Shown one piece after another: positions 1 through 11,844 of a DNA stretch of 64,000 nt. Source of the stretch: Bromus sterilis (Eukaryota > Streptophyta > Magnoliopsida > Poales > Poaceae); assembly GCA_950022295.1 (NCBI GenBank), contig OX465595.1, positions 118,670,270-118,734,269 on the forward strand, written 5' to 3'. Position 1 is the stretch's first letter, and every line of letters starts with the position of its first letter. The position numbers and the translations under genes are program-made. The notes beneath the pieces are model-generated. The model was not told the origin of the DNA. It worked only from the letters and a program-made list of their open reading frames with translations, and searched no databases.

Positions 1-1115
1 AGTCCACCTTGGACCATGGGTCTATGATCAGTAGCTATGTGATGTTCTCCTCCCCTCTTTGTTCTTCATGGATTAGACCTCGTGAGCTGCCCTACATGAT
101 TGAGGCACTTATGTAATCTTTTTACTGTTGCTATGTTGAGTTTGCTGGGATCCGATGGATTATGAGATTATGTTCAGATTGTGATTGAGTTATATATTTG
201 ATTCTCTTCTTTTATATTTATGTTCTTGAGTAATTCTTGCATGTTCTCCATTGCTGTTTATTGCTTTGGCCAAGTAGTAGGTAGTGACTCCAAGAGGGAG
301 CGTTATGCATGATTGTGGGTTCATGCCCCCCGATAACTAGCTTGAGTGATAGAAACATGAGTCTAGGGGATGTGCTGTTGCCACAAGGGGGAAAACAACG
401 GCGCTTGTACTTGCGGGTGCAAGGATTGTTTACTTTACGCAAAGTTCTTTAATGCAGTTGTTTGTTGCTTTGAGTTTACAGTTTGGGTGGGATTCACAAC
501 TTAATACCAGCGAGATGTTCTGGATAGATATCTCAAGGTGGATGATTAGTAGGTAGATGCAGATGGATTTCGGTCTACTTGTCTTGGCGTACTGCCCGTG
601 CTTTTGAGCCTCTTCCTTTCTTTATAGCATAATTAGCATTGGTTTGCGCACATAATCCTGTCAATTGCCCAGCTGTAATTTGTTCACCTCGCATGGCTAT
701 TTTATCGTCTTTTGGGAGAGAGACATCACTAGTGAACATCATAGTACCCCGGTCCATATTTCCAACACTGTTTACACCTTCAATTTACTTTCAGTGTTTA
801 CTTTTCCGTAGATATCACTATCATTATTATCCCGTGCGTTTTATCTTTTGTAAACAACAAAGGCCGGAGGAATTGACAACTCCTCTGTACTCGTTGGGAG
901 CAAAACTATCTGTTGTGTGTGCAGGTCCAAGTGTAGGAAGCAACTTTTGTCTAAAACGGTGCCATTGTTTCCTTGCCACCTTCTTGTATCTGTTGGAGTC
1001 CTACTGGTCCGACACTCAACCTTAGCATCTTCACTAAGGGAAATTTGCCGCTACGCTACATCTCACCTTCCACTTGGGGTAACCAACGAGGGACGAGAAG
1101 CTATCTCGTGTATCA
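1..1115 (+). repeat. LTR fragment, plus orientation, 3' part
   Basis: This is the 3' part of an LTR from the same family as the E2 LTRs at 19189-20826 and 23997-25637, with the same order of landmarks: the AGCTGCC/CATGAT block, the GAGGGAGCGTTATG block, the AGAGAGACATCACTAGTG block, and an end in ...GTGTATCA at 1115. The first roughly 550 bases of the LTR lie outside the window. It abuts a second LTR in the opposite orientation at 1116. The short open frames here are not genes. Confidence 0.85.
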
Positions 1116-2771
1116 CTTCTCGCCCTTCGTTGGTTACCCCAAGTGGATGGTGAGATGCAGCATAGCGGCAAGTTTCCCTTGGCAAAGATGCCAAGGTTTA
1201 GAGTGTCTCCCGTAGGACTCCGATGACTACAAGTCGGTGGTTCGGCAAGTGATGCGCCGTCCGAAAAGAATCACTTGCTTTGCCTGGACCTGCACACAGA
1301 ATAAATAACTTTGCTCCCAACGAAGTTCAGAGAGGTTGTCAATCTCTCCGGCCTTGTTGTTTACAAAGAATCAAACGCAAGGGATAAAGGATAATGACAA
1401 TTGCAACTGGAAAGTAAAAGTAATAAGTAAATTGAGCGTGTAAACAGTGATGAGAAATATGGACCGGGGTCCCATGATGTTCACTAGTGATGTCTCTCTC
1501 CCAAAAGACGATAAAACTGCTATGTGAGGTAAACAAATCACAGCTGGAAAATTGACAGGATTAAGGGCGCAAACCAATGTTAACTATGCTACAAATAAAG
1601 GAAGAGGCTCAAAAGCATGGGCGGTACGCCAAAATAAATAGACCGAAATCCAACTGCATCTACTACTAATCATCCACCTTGGAATATCTATCCAGAACAT
1701 CTCGCTGGAATTAAGTTGCGAGCCCCACCCAAAGTGTAAACCCAAAGCAACAGACAACTGCATTAAAAGAACTTTGCGTAAAGTAAACAATACTTGCAAC
1801 CGCGGTTACAAGCACCATTGTTTTCCCCCTTGTGGCAACAGCACATCCCCTAGACTCATGTTTCTGTCACTCAAGCTAGTCATCAGGGGCATGAACCCAC
1901 AATCAAGCATAACGCTCCCTCTTGGAGTCACTACCTACTACTTGGCCAAAGCAATAAACGGCAACGGAGAACATGCAAGAATTACTCAAGAACAAAAATA
2001 TAAAAGATAAGAACCAAATATATTACTCAATCACAATCTGAACATAGTCTCATAATCCATCAGATCCCAGCTAACTCAGCATAGCAACAACAGAAAGAAT
2101 TACATATGTGCCTTGATCATGTAGGGCAGCTCACAAGGTCTAATCCACGAAGAACAAAGAGGGGAGGAGAACATCACATAACTACTGATCATGGACCCAT
2201 GGTCCAAGGTGGACTACTCACGGATCATCCGAGAAGTGTCTGTGGTGGTGGAGAATCTCCCGGAGGTCAATCCTCCCTCCGGCAGGGTGCCGGGAAGAGG
2301 TCTACTGGCACTCCCGATCTTGGAAGCGCAGCGGCGGTGGAACAAAGGCGAGATCGCGAAAAAGGGTTATGTCTTCGGAAGAATCCCATGACGGATAATA
2401 TATAGGTGAAGTGGGGAAGCCAGGGGGCCCACCAGGGGTCCAGACGACCAACTGGCGCGGCCACCCCCTAGGGCGCGCCACCAGGGCGCCTGGGCCCCTG
2501 GTGGTGGCCCTCTGGCCCCACTTTGGTGATTCCGGAAGCTTTCGTTGCGCTGATTTTTTATTGTATTTTTCCGGAATTTTTAGAGCACTTTTAATATGGG
2601 GGAACCTAAAATAGAAAAACAGCAAAAAACAGGAACTGGCACTGGGGTGCACTGAGTTAATAGGTTAGTCCAAATATGATCAAAAGTGTATGAAAGTGTA
2701 TATAAAACATAGCAATATCACACAAAACATGCATGGAGCAAGCAGAAATTATAGATACGTTTGGGACGTAT
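1116..2771 (-). repeat. LTR copy, minus orientation, nearly complete
   Basis: This reads as the reverse complement of the same LTR family. Its U3 start is at 2771 (TGATACGTCCCAAACG on the minus strand) and it runs left to 1116. Compared with the neighbouring copy it lacks only the last 15 bases. No polypurine tract follows at 2772, where reverse transcriptase sequence begins instead. It is therefore probably a solo or truncated LTR inserted in an older Ty3 element. Confidence 0.85.
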
Positions 2772-3383
2772 CAGAGAGTCCTGTACATTGTGTTCCTAAG
2801 AAAGGAGGTATGACTATGGTTCCTAATGATAAGAATGAACTAATACCTCAAAGAATTGGTATTGGATATATAATGTGTATTGACTACAGGAAACTGAACA
2901 AGGCGACCAGGAAGGACCATTTCCCGCTACCTTTCATCGATCAAATGCTTGAAAGGTTATCCAAAAACACTCACTTTTGTTATCTTGATGGGTATTCTGG
3001 CTTCTCTCAAATTCATGTTAATACTGCTGATCAAGAGAAGACTAATTTTACTTGCCCTTATGGTACTTATGCTTATGGATGTATGCCTTTTGGTTTATGC
3101 AATGCCCTGCTACTTTTCAAAGGTGTATGTCTGCTATATTTCATGGTTTATATGAGGAGATTGTGGAGGTTTTCATGGACGATTTCTCCGTCCATGGAAC
3201 CACTTTTGACCATTGTCTCCACAATCTTAATAAATTTTTGCAGATATGTGAGGAGACAAATTTGGTGCTCAATTGGGAAAAGTGCCACTTCATGCTCAAC
3301 GAAGGGATCATTCTTGGTCATAAGATTTCGGAGAGGGGAATATAAGTGGACAAGGCAAAAATTCAAGCAATCAAGAGGATGCC
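2772..3383 (+). pseudogene. Ty3/gypsy reverse transcriptase fragment
   Basis: Translation gives the RT core of an Athila-type pol closely similar to E1 at 34498-35110: SPVHCVPKKGG, YRKLNKATRKDH, FCYLDGYSGFSQI, then the fingers/palm region and a FMDDFS active-site block near 3175. The frame changes around 3115 and there is a stop after ISERGI near 3343, so it cannot encode a working enzyme. Both ends are cut: on the left by the LTR ending at 2771, on the right by a different repeat at about 3384. It is a remnant of an autonomous element older than the LTR beside it. Confidence 0.9.
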
Positions 3384-4560
3384 TGATCTCTATGCACACT
3401 TCTATTCTTGTAGACTATGTTGGGGCTCCAAGCGCAGAGGTTTGTAGGACAACAACAATTTCCCTCAAGTGGATGACCTGAGGTTTATCGAACTCAGGGA
3501 AGTAGAGGTTGAAGATGGTCTCTCTCAAGCAACCCTGCAATTAAGAAACAAGAAGTCTCTTGTGTCCCCAACACACCTAATACAATGGTAAATTGTATAG
3601 GTGCACTAGTTCGGCGAAGAGATGGTAAAATATGGGTGATAGGTGTGGCAAAGCAAGGTAATATAAATCTGTAATAAAAAATACAGCAAGGTAGCAAGTG
3701 ACAAAAGTGAGCACAAACGATGCAATGTTGAAAACAGGACCTAGGCGTCATACTTTCACTAGTGGCAACTCCCAACAACATTAACATAGTCTAATCACAT
3801 GATATTTCCACTAAAACATGCAATTGAGATGTACTCGGAGGTCATTCCTTTGTGATCAAGAGAGGACGAGAATTATGTAGGGCTACAAAAGCACACCTCA
3901 GAGTTCGTAGTTCTCATCTATGGATTTCCCAATGTCACCGCGACTATCCAAAGAGCGTACCACAATCACAACAATATATATCAAGGATAGTCAAATACAA
4001 GCACCAAGAGACTCTCAATATTGAATAAATTCACAAAAGAGGAAACCACTCATGAAAATATTCTTCTAATCTATGTCCAATAGACCGTAGTCACCATGGT
4101 CTCGGAGATTATACTGGATAAAGAAAAGTGAGTACATCAAATCCAATACATAGAAGAAGGGGAAACATCATGGGATCACCCTAGATTAACATAGCCTATG
4201 ATCACAATCAAAATCACATCATGGGAGAGAGAATTAAGCACATAGCTATTGTAGAAGACCTCAACCCTGAGGAGGAACTATTCCCGCATCATGGAGGAGG
4301 AAGCAACATCGATGAAGGTGAATCCGAGGGCACTTTCCCGTCCCAGTAGGGTGCCGACATAAGAATTTTGGTCCCCCGAAGCTTGTTGGCGATGGCGGCG
4401 GAGACCGGAATCGCTTATGGAAACAGGAGTTTTGGAATCATGGTTTTTTGCATTGGGGGGTAAATATAGGCCAAAGGGGAGCCCGAGGGGCCCCCAAATG
4501 ACCAGGCGGGTCCTTGACGCGGGTCCCCCTGGCTGTGGGCCAAGAAATTTCAGTGTAGTT
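3384..4560. repeat. Unclassified dispersed-repeat remnant
   Basis: There is no convincing coding frame. The sequence starts near a TGTAGACTATGTTGGGGC motif and ends in a GC-rich stretch (4440-4550) that resembles the U5/leader part of an LTR read on the minus strand. I see no matching second LTR, PBS or target-site duplication, so I leave it unclassified. It separates the RT fragment from the mariner element. Confidence 0.4.
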
Positions 4561-4770
4561 CTGCACATTAAATCAACAGAAATTTAAACCAGTGAATCTC
4601 TGAATTTAAACCATAAATTCAGTGTAGTACTGAATTCAGTCACTTCATTTTCACACTGATTAAATAACTGTAGCTATAGTGTTACACAATTATACTCCAA
4701 TATTACACAAGATTACACAAGACATATACACTAGATTACACAAGACCAGTGATAGCTTTAGTGTCGGCAA

Positions 4771-6236
4771 CTAACTGGGCGTCCATAGATAGACCAATGA
4801 TTTGCCTTCCCTCATTGTGACGCCGGTCCTTGTGCAAGGGGGGATCTTGAATTTATTCCCTCCTTTGTCCTTCACAACTTCAATCATAACTGATTCCAAC
4901 GCGACAAAGCTATCGGACAACTTGCGGACTTCATAGTTCTCAAACTCCTCTTCCACACCATGGACCAATTCCTGAATATTTGTGGGTGATCTACAGTCGG
5001 TCAAGGACTGGAGAGAGCGATGGAAGAAGAGGTCTAGAACATTAAATTCAGGACTGTTTGGAGGTTGTTGTAACAGTCTAATGTCAAGGTCGGTTTGGTC
5101 CACTACTTCTCGAAAAACTGGATCACCGAGAAGGACGTGCGGTTTGGTGTTATCATGTTGTATGTAGATTGTTGTTCCCATATCATCATCGGGCCACTTA
5201 TCTTGTATCGCCGGGATCACTTTGTTAATTAGGTAATCTCTGCAGACATCTCAGGTTACTTTCACGGATTTTAGCTCTATCGTTCCCCTTTCTCTATTAT
5301 GACTTCTTCGAAGGGCCTCGGTCTCTTCAACAAACGCCCAAGTACCAATTTTTCCATCGAATGCCACCTCTCCTTCGTCATTGTAACTAGGCTTCGCCAC
5401 AACAGTTAAGATCATGACTTTGCCTATGCTGTTGGTATTTTGCACGGTGCGCTCAGGTTCAGCTTCTCCTGGTAGTTGATAGTATGTATTCTTCACTCTT
5501 GTCATATCATACCACTTTTCATCTATATGCACCATGTTTGTCATTGATTTGAAAAGAGGCCGATCACTTGTGATCCAGTTCTCATCAAGCATATCTATGC
5601 AAAACTGCAATCACTTAATCTCATATCCAGCTCTTTCAGCTGAAACCTTTTGTTTAGAGTTGAACGGGGAACACCTAAAGACCTTGCCAAAGCTCGGATT
5701 GTCCTTCTTTTATTCAAAGGGATTGTTGCTGTCCGCGACAGGTCCATGTCTTTTCTTTTCCTGCCACATATCTGCTTCTTTTTGCTTGAAACATCTACTT
5801 CTTGGCCTGAGGCAATTTGATCTTTGGCTTCCCTCCAGATTCTTTCAACAGATCTTATGCCTATGCTCAACAGGGTTGAGACTATGAACTTGTCATTTGG
5901 TTGAACACTTCCAGTTTTGATCTCGATTACTCGCAAAGCAAAGTAAACAGCAAACCTCTCCTTATCTGACAATTCCTTCCTTTTTGGATTGCTTCCATCT
6001 TGAGGTTGTTCATCTTTAGGTTGTTCGTCTTGCGGTTGTTCATCTTCAGGTTGTTCGTCTTGAGGTTGTTCATCTTCAGGTTGAGGCATCCAATTCAAAT
6101 CAAGCATTCCCTCCTCATACGACATCCAATTCAAATCAAGCACTCCCTCCTCATATGGCATCCAATTCAAATCAAGCACTCCCTCCTCATCTCGGGGTTG
6201 TCCATCTTGGGGTTGAGGCATCAAATTTAAGTCCAT
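4771..6236 (-). pseudogene. Mariner transposase, broken
   Basis: Reading from 6236 leftward. The N-terminus has three 12-residue units of the type EEGVLDLNWMPY, then DEQPQ/DEQPK repeats, then the helix-turn-helix DNA-binding region (LSDKERFAVYFAL, LARSLGVPRSTLNKRF). The catalytic domain shows VHIDEKWYDM (first Asp), IYIQHDNTKPH (second Asp) and NSPEFNVLDL (third Asp). With 39 residues between the second and third Asp it fits the plant DD39D class. The usual SPD is SPE here. Two lesions inactivate it: a frame change with loss of roughly 20 codons near 5600, and an in-frame TGA at 5251-5253. The enzyme would cut and paste the element at TA sites. Identification from memory of plant MLEs. Confidence 0.88.
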
Positions 6237-7232
6237 AGTTATGTGCTCCTGCTATCCTGCAAAAGATGAATGTAAATGGGGTTAGCAAATAATCATATCA
6301 AAAGTATACAAAAAGATAGCATTGCTTAAATAATTAGCTACTAAGTCCATAGCATGAATTTTTTAGCTACTAAGCTACATATTACATTGAGAAAATTACT
6401 AAGCCACAGATTCAGAAAATTCATCTAGTTTTCTGTCATTTACAGTCTTGAGGATGTATCAGTGGGTTTTTATTTTCATTGCAAGATCATTCATGATGTT
6501 TTGCTAACTTGTTGTCTTGATGATGTATCCATTGAGACTAATTTCATGGGAACTTATGAGGAAACACATCTGGAGAAAATATTAGGCGGCTTGCTGTATA
6601 TTCTGGCTGCAAAAATTACTTTCATAATGCTAATTGTATAAACTGTTTGCTCCCAGGACCAAAATAGATGCCCAGACTCTACTCCAACAACAACAACCAT
6701 GAGATTATCTGCCCTTGGGATTATTAGTGCCATCAATGAATGTGTCAATTTGTTCCAATCAACCAAATCTGCCATTTCATCGCTGCGCTCCAGATGGAGT
6801 GGCTCACAAGGGCAGAGTCTCTTGGATCATGTATTGCAATTACAAAGTGACCTACAATGTCTGTGCGATACAATTTAGCATGTATTACAATACAGAAGAT
6901 TCATCAGATTGCATTCACCAGCATCAACATCCATTTTGGCTGCTATTTGCATTCATATGATTGCATTCATATGTGATGGTCAGCAACAACAACATCTAAC
7001 TGAATTTTTTGCTAACTGAATTTTTCAGCAGGATCAGAGGTGGAGTACCAGAAGCAGAGGCGTCGAGGGTCGGGGCGGGGATCGGAGGTTGCAGGCGCCA
7101 GCAGCAGCGGCGGAGCAGAGGCGCCGCCCATCAGCGCCGGAGTAGAGGCACCGCCCACCACCACCACCACAATCAACCAGCGGCTGTGGGAGAGGTGGAG
7201 TGCGGCGGCTGTCGGCTCGTTGGTGGGCGGCC

Positions 7233-7284
7233 GAGGTCCTCCTCGTGGGGGGCCGGCGGAGGTGCTCCTCGTGGGGGGCAGGCG
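7233..7284. repeat. Two tandem 26-bp GC-rich units
   Basis: Units at 7233-7258 and 7259-7284 differ at about two positions (CTCCTCGTGGGGGGC core). They sit inside the GC-rich leader of the mariner element, about 0.75 kb upstream of the helicase gene. Confidence 0.8.
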
Positions 7285-7494
7285 GAGGTCTCCCAGGGCG
7301 GCTGATTAGGGCGGAGGAGCGGCCGACGGCGGCGAATCGCGCAGCCGTCCGACGCTTGCCCATGGCGACGCGCGAGAGGCGGACGAAGGAAGAAGATTCA
7401 GGGACCCGATTGTAACGGTTTTAAAAATACGAGGTTTTTTTTGCAAATACGCTAGTGTACTGTGCTCCCGACATTCTTTTTGGGACGGAGGGAG

Positions 7495-8039
7495 TACTAT
7501 ATATAATAAAGATCAAAGTGTAATAGTACCATTTTTTGTTTTTGTATTGATTATGTTTAAATATATTCATGTTATCTAGGATGGAACGGAGATAATTTTG
7601 TGTGTGGCAATCTGCTAGTATTTATTCTTCTGGCTGACCCAACTACACGTGGCGACCAATTCCAATAGTTAAAACATGTCTAGATAGATTATGAGTCTTT
7701 TTATTAAAGCTACAGAATTCATGAATAAATTACAGAAAATAAAACTTAGATCACAAAGATAAAATTTTTGTGATTACACATGTGTTGCACCTTTAAATTT
7801 ACTAGTGGGTCTAAGCTGCCCTCGATTTTGAAACACCCGGGCCGGCTGATCACCTACCTAGCCAGTAGCCACGACCGACTCTCACACAGCCCACGGGCGC
7901 GTCAGACCCGTCGCGTACCCGGCCCACCACATCAGCGACCGAACCAACCGGCGCCAGTTCTCTCCGTGTCCATCGTCTTCCTCCCCGCCTCGGAACGCAA
8001 ACCCTAGCCCGCTCGCCACCTCCACCTTGCCCGCCGGCC
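7495..8039 (+). promoter_or_regulatory. Promoter and 5' UTR region of the RH24-like gene
   Basis: About 545 bases lie between the mariner right end and the start codon. The distal part (7495-7800) is AT-rich. The last 200 bases are C-rich like a cereal 5' UTR. An AAACCCTAG telo-box lies at 7999-8007, a motif common just upstream of plant translation and RNA-processing genes. I see no clear TATA box in the proximal part, which fits a housekeeping promoter. The transcription start cannot be fixed from sequence alone. Confidence 0.5.
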
Positions 8040-11000
8040 ATGTCGAAGCGACCAAAGCTAGAGGGCTTCAGCATCCCGCGCCCCACCTCCTACAGCTTCG
8101 AGCGCTCCCAGCCCGCCCCGCGCCTCTACGTCCCCGCCGATGACGACCTCGACGACATCGCCTTCTCCGACGACGCAGCAGCACCCTCAGACGCCGCGGA
8201 GGGCGGAAAGCCGGAGGACGACGAGATCGACCCGCTCGACGCGTTCATGGCAGAGATCCAGGAGGAGATCCGCGCGCCGCCCCCGCTGCCCAAGCCCCAG
8301 GCACTCCGCCCCGCGGATTCCGATGAGGAGGACGACCCCATGGAGAGCTTCCTGCGGGAAAAAAAGGACGCCGGGCTCGCGCTTGCCGCCGACGTCATGA
8401 ACGCCGGGTATAACTCCGACGAGGAGGTGTACGCTGCCGCTAAGGCCGTCGACGCCGGCATGATGGACTACGACTCCGACGACAACCCCATTGTGGTGGA
8501 CAAGAGGAAGATAGAGCCCTTACCACCGTTGGACCATTCGACCGTCGAGTACGACCCCTTCAACAAGGATTTCTATGAGGAGAAGCCGTCAGTTTCAGGT
8601 GAGGCACTTGCACTCCCCAGTTGAACATATCTTACCGATGGAGCTTATGTATCGATAGCTATTAAATTGCTGCCCCGTGTAGATTGCACCGTTAAGCTAC
8701 TTCTGTTTGATCTCACCATATGAAGTTTGATCAGAGGTCTAGCTTTGCTCTGTTTTGTCAATCATCAAGTGATGAACCAAGAATAGCCCATATCAATTGG
8801 ATGCTAACATCCAAATGCTCTGTTGTCTATAAGCAAAATTGAACTTCCAAATCGTCTTACATCAGTGAACAGAGGTAGTAGTTTGCATGCCTCTCTGTTA
8901 TTTTGAGATGGCAGGCACCGTGTTATCACGTATTTACACAATTACCAGTATCCAGTTACCCTCCGAGAGACAACAGCCAAAGAGCCATAATATTGCTTCC
9001 TTTTTCAGTGCTGTGTTCACTTTAATTCCTAGTGTTAAGAAATTGAAACATTTCTGTTGTGCATCTGATGTCTCGTTCCTCTTGTGCTGACATTGCTAAA
9101 GAATTACTGTAATGAAGTCTCTTTATGTTACAATCAAATGGAACTGAAACTTCTCCAGGTTGTTCTTTCTCATTCTTTATGGTTTGGCAATTCGTACATT
9201 AAGTATTTATTGAATTTACCTACTTGTCTCTTGTAGGGATGAGTGTGGAAGAGGTGGCTGATTATATGAAAGCTTTGGCAATCCGGGTTTCTGGCTTTGA
9301 TGTGCCACGACCAGTTAAAAACTTTGAGGATTGTGGCTTTCCTGTGCCATTGATGAATGCTATTGCCAAGCAGGGCTATGAAAAGCCGACAACAATTCAG
9401 TGCCAGGCCTTACCTATTGTACTTTCAGGGAGAGATATTATTGGTATTGCGAAAACTGGTTCAGGCAAAACTGCAGCATTTGTGCTCCCTATGATTGTTC
9501 ACATGATGGATCAGCCTGAGCTTCAGAAGGAAGAAGGTCCAATTGGAGTCGTATGTGCTCCAACAAGAGAATTAGCACATCAGATATATCTTGAAGCTAA
9601 GAAGTTTGCAAAGCCTTACAACCTTCAAGTTGCTGCTGTTTATGGTGGTGTTTCGAAATTTGAACAGTTTAAAGAACTGAAAGCAGGCTGCGAAATAGTC
9701 GTTGCTACCCCAGGGAGACTGATAGACTTGCTTAAGATGAAGGCATTGAAGATGTTTAGGGCAACTTATCTGGTTCTTGATGAAGCTGATCGCATGTTTG
9801 ATCTTGGATTTGAGCCTCAGATACGATCCATTGTTGGTCAAATTAGACCAGACCGACAAACCTTACTTTTCTCTGCAACAATGCCATATAAAGTAGAACG
9901 ATTGGCTAGAGAAATTTTGAGTGACCCTATTCGAGTCACAGTTGGTCAAGTTGGCAGTGCCAATGAAGACATTAAACAAGTTGTGAATGTACTCCCTTCT
10001 GATGCTGAGAAGATGCCATGGCTTCTTGAGAAAATGCCTGGTATGATTGATGATGGGGATGTGCTTGTATTTGCAGCCAAGAAGGCTAAAGTCGATGAGG
10101 TTGAGAACCAGTTGAATCAGCAAGGATTCAAAGTTGCAGCACTTCACGGTGACAAGGATCAAGCATCTCGAATGGAGACACTGCAGAAGTTCAAATCTGG
10201 GATTTACCATGTTCTTGTTGCAACTGATGTTGCGGCACGTGGTCTGGACATTAAGTCAATTAAAACAGTTGTCAACTTTGATATCGCAAAGGAAATGGAT
10301 ATGCATATTCACCGCATTGGGAGAACAGGCCGCGCTGGTGATAAAGATGGCACCGCATATACTCTTATTACACAGAAAGAATCACGATTTGCAGGTGAAT
10401 TGATTCATAGTTTAATTGCTGCTGGTCAAGATGTGCCCAACGAACTTATGGACCTGGCAATGAAGGTGGGTTCCTCGTAACTTATTGGTGAATTTTGGGT
10501 GTTCTGTCACCTGGCAAAATATGCACTATTGTTATAGTTTGCCTAGTCACTCAACCATTAGTACAATACTTTTTCTAAACCGTCTGTTGTTTGAATTTCA
10601 GGATGGCAGGTTCAGAACAAACCGTGACTCCAGAAAAGGTTCGTTCTGTTTATTTAGTTACACAGGAGAGGAGGTGATCAGAGGCATCTTTTTGGGAACT
10701 GATTATACTAACGAATTAATTATGCTTGATCAGGTGGGAAGAAAGGTGGCAAAGGAAAGGGTGGTGGAGGTGGCGGCGGTGGTGGTGCACGTGGCCGTGG
10801 CCGTGGCATACGTGGAGTTGATTTTGGCCTTGGCATTGGCTACGGTGCTGAATCAGGGCCACAAATACCTGCTCCAAGATCTGCCACTGTAAACACGTTG
10901 AAAACAGGGATGATGCAAAATTTTAAGAGTAGCTTTGTCTCGGCGTCTTCGAGCGCGCCAAGCAACAGTGCACCTTCGAGGGGTGCACCTTCTTTTGTAA

Positions 11001-11282
11001 AACCCGCACTTCGCGGTTTTGTTTCCGGTGGCACCATAGGAGGGGATTCAGGTGCAGCACGGCCAGCACCAGCGGCGCCCTCATTTGTTCCTGCATCCAG
11101 ACCAGCAGGGAACACTAACGAAAATGGGAACACAAACCCTGAAAGGTATGGCTCACGATAATTTTATCCTGCTGATACTTTGCCAGTAGTATTCAGTTTG
11201 CTAACCACCAGTCAAAATTCCTATGCATTGCAGCTCAAGGGAACGAAGGGAGAGAAAGCGGCCATCAGGTTGGGATCGCTAG
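8040..11282 (+). CDS. RH24: DEAD-box ATP-dependent RNA helicase 24-like, five exons
   Basis: Exons 8040-8598, 9237-10465, 10602-10638, 10734-11145 and 11234-11282, all with GT-AG introns and one continuous frame of 2286 nt (761 residues), close to the ~760-770 I recall for plant RH24. An acidic N-terminus (DDDLDD, SDDNPIV) precedes the helicase core: Q motif (about 215-245), Walker A AKTGSGKT at 258-265, PTRELA, DEAD at 368-371, SAT at 399-401, ARGLD, and HRIGRTGR at 545-552. Exons 3-4 encode a Gly/Arg-rich stretch, and exon 5 ends in RERKRPSGWDR. All motifs for ATP-driven RNA unwinding are present. The animal relative is DDX42, linked to the U2 snRNP and splicing, so a nuclear RNA-processing role is inferred. 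The start at 8040 follows a telo-box 5' UTR and gives the expected MSKRPKLEGF start. No break is seen. Confidence 0.96.
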
Positions 11283-11556
11283 TAGTCTTTTGAACTCCCA
11301 GTGTACCAATTTGTCTCCAGTTTTGTTTTAGTACTTTTACGAGACATATTGTTGTAGATTGTAGATTACATGATGTGAATGATAAACTTGTTGTTCCTAC
11401 ACCCAAGTGAATTGTCTATTACTTTTCTGTACTATATTTGCTGCCAGAATTCTTACGTTTGTCACGTCAAAATGTGGAGCCCGCTGTATCAAGTATGGTA
11501 AATTTGGTTTGGAGACACTTATCATCTCTTGCCTTATGCTTAGGCACACTTATGTC
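11283..11556 (+). other. 3' UTR and downstream of the helicase gene
   Basis: T-rich sequence follows the stop codon. AATGATAAA around 11380 could serve as a weak polyadenylation signal. No other gene is visible here. Confidence 0.4.
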
Positions 11557-11844
11557 TTAGGGTCTGTTTTGTTGGTGACTAACTTTGCCATAGCTTGCCA
11601 CATTGTATTTGCCACATTTGCCTTAGCTTAGGTGCTCAAATTATTAGCCACATTATGATTTGCTTCAGGGAATCTTGTCACACCTTTTCATTTTAGTACC
11701 CATTTTGTGTGTATGACACTTGAGGCTTACTTCTTGCTGAAAAAAAATCTCTGCCTTCGTAGCTAGAACCAGACACCCGCCTGTTTTAGTCAAACTTCTC
11801 AACTTACGTTGTGGCAAGGTCTGGCTGAGAACCAAACAACCCCA
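11557..11844. mobile_element. Probable MITE with imperfect terminal inverted repeats
   Basis: The left end reads GGGTCTGTTTTGTTGGT and later CTTGCCACA. The right end, reverse-complemented, reads GGGGTTGTTTGGTT and later CTTGCCACA at matching spacing. It has no coding capacity and is about 290 bp long. I could not fix a target-site duplication, so the superfamily (Tourist-like or hAT-like) is open. Confidence 0.5.

Larger units (their letters stand above)
4560..7494 (-). mobile_element. Mariner-like element (plant MLE), right end intact
   Basis: The body carries a plant mariner transposase on the minus strand (4771-6236). The right terminus at about 7476-7494 reads, on the minus strand, CTCCCTCCGTCCCAAAAAG and is followed outside by TA (7495-7496), as expected for Tc1/mariner. 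I could not find the matching left terminus: sequence near 4560 passes into another repeat, so the left boundary is approximate. Between the transposase start (6236) and the right end lie about 1.25 kb of non-coding leader, including a GC-rich block at 7030-7420 that may be the element's promoter region. Confidence 0.8.

Noticed and set aside
7009..7415. Overlapping GC-rich ORFs on both strands between the mariner transposase and the helicase gene
   Set aside because: They overlap in several frames, are made of Arg/Gly/Pro-rich low-complexity sequence and show no domain or splice structure. They follow from base composition.
9572..10210. Minus-strand ORFs of 95 and 115 codons
   Set aside because: They are antisense shadows of helicase exon 2.
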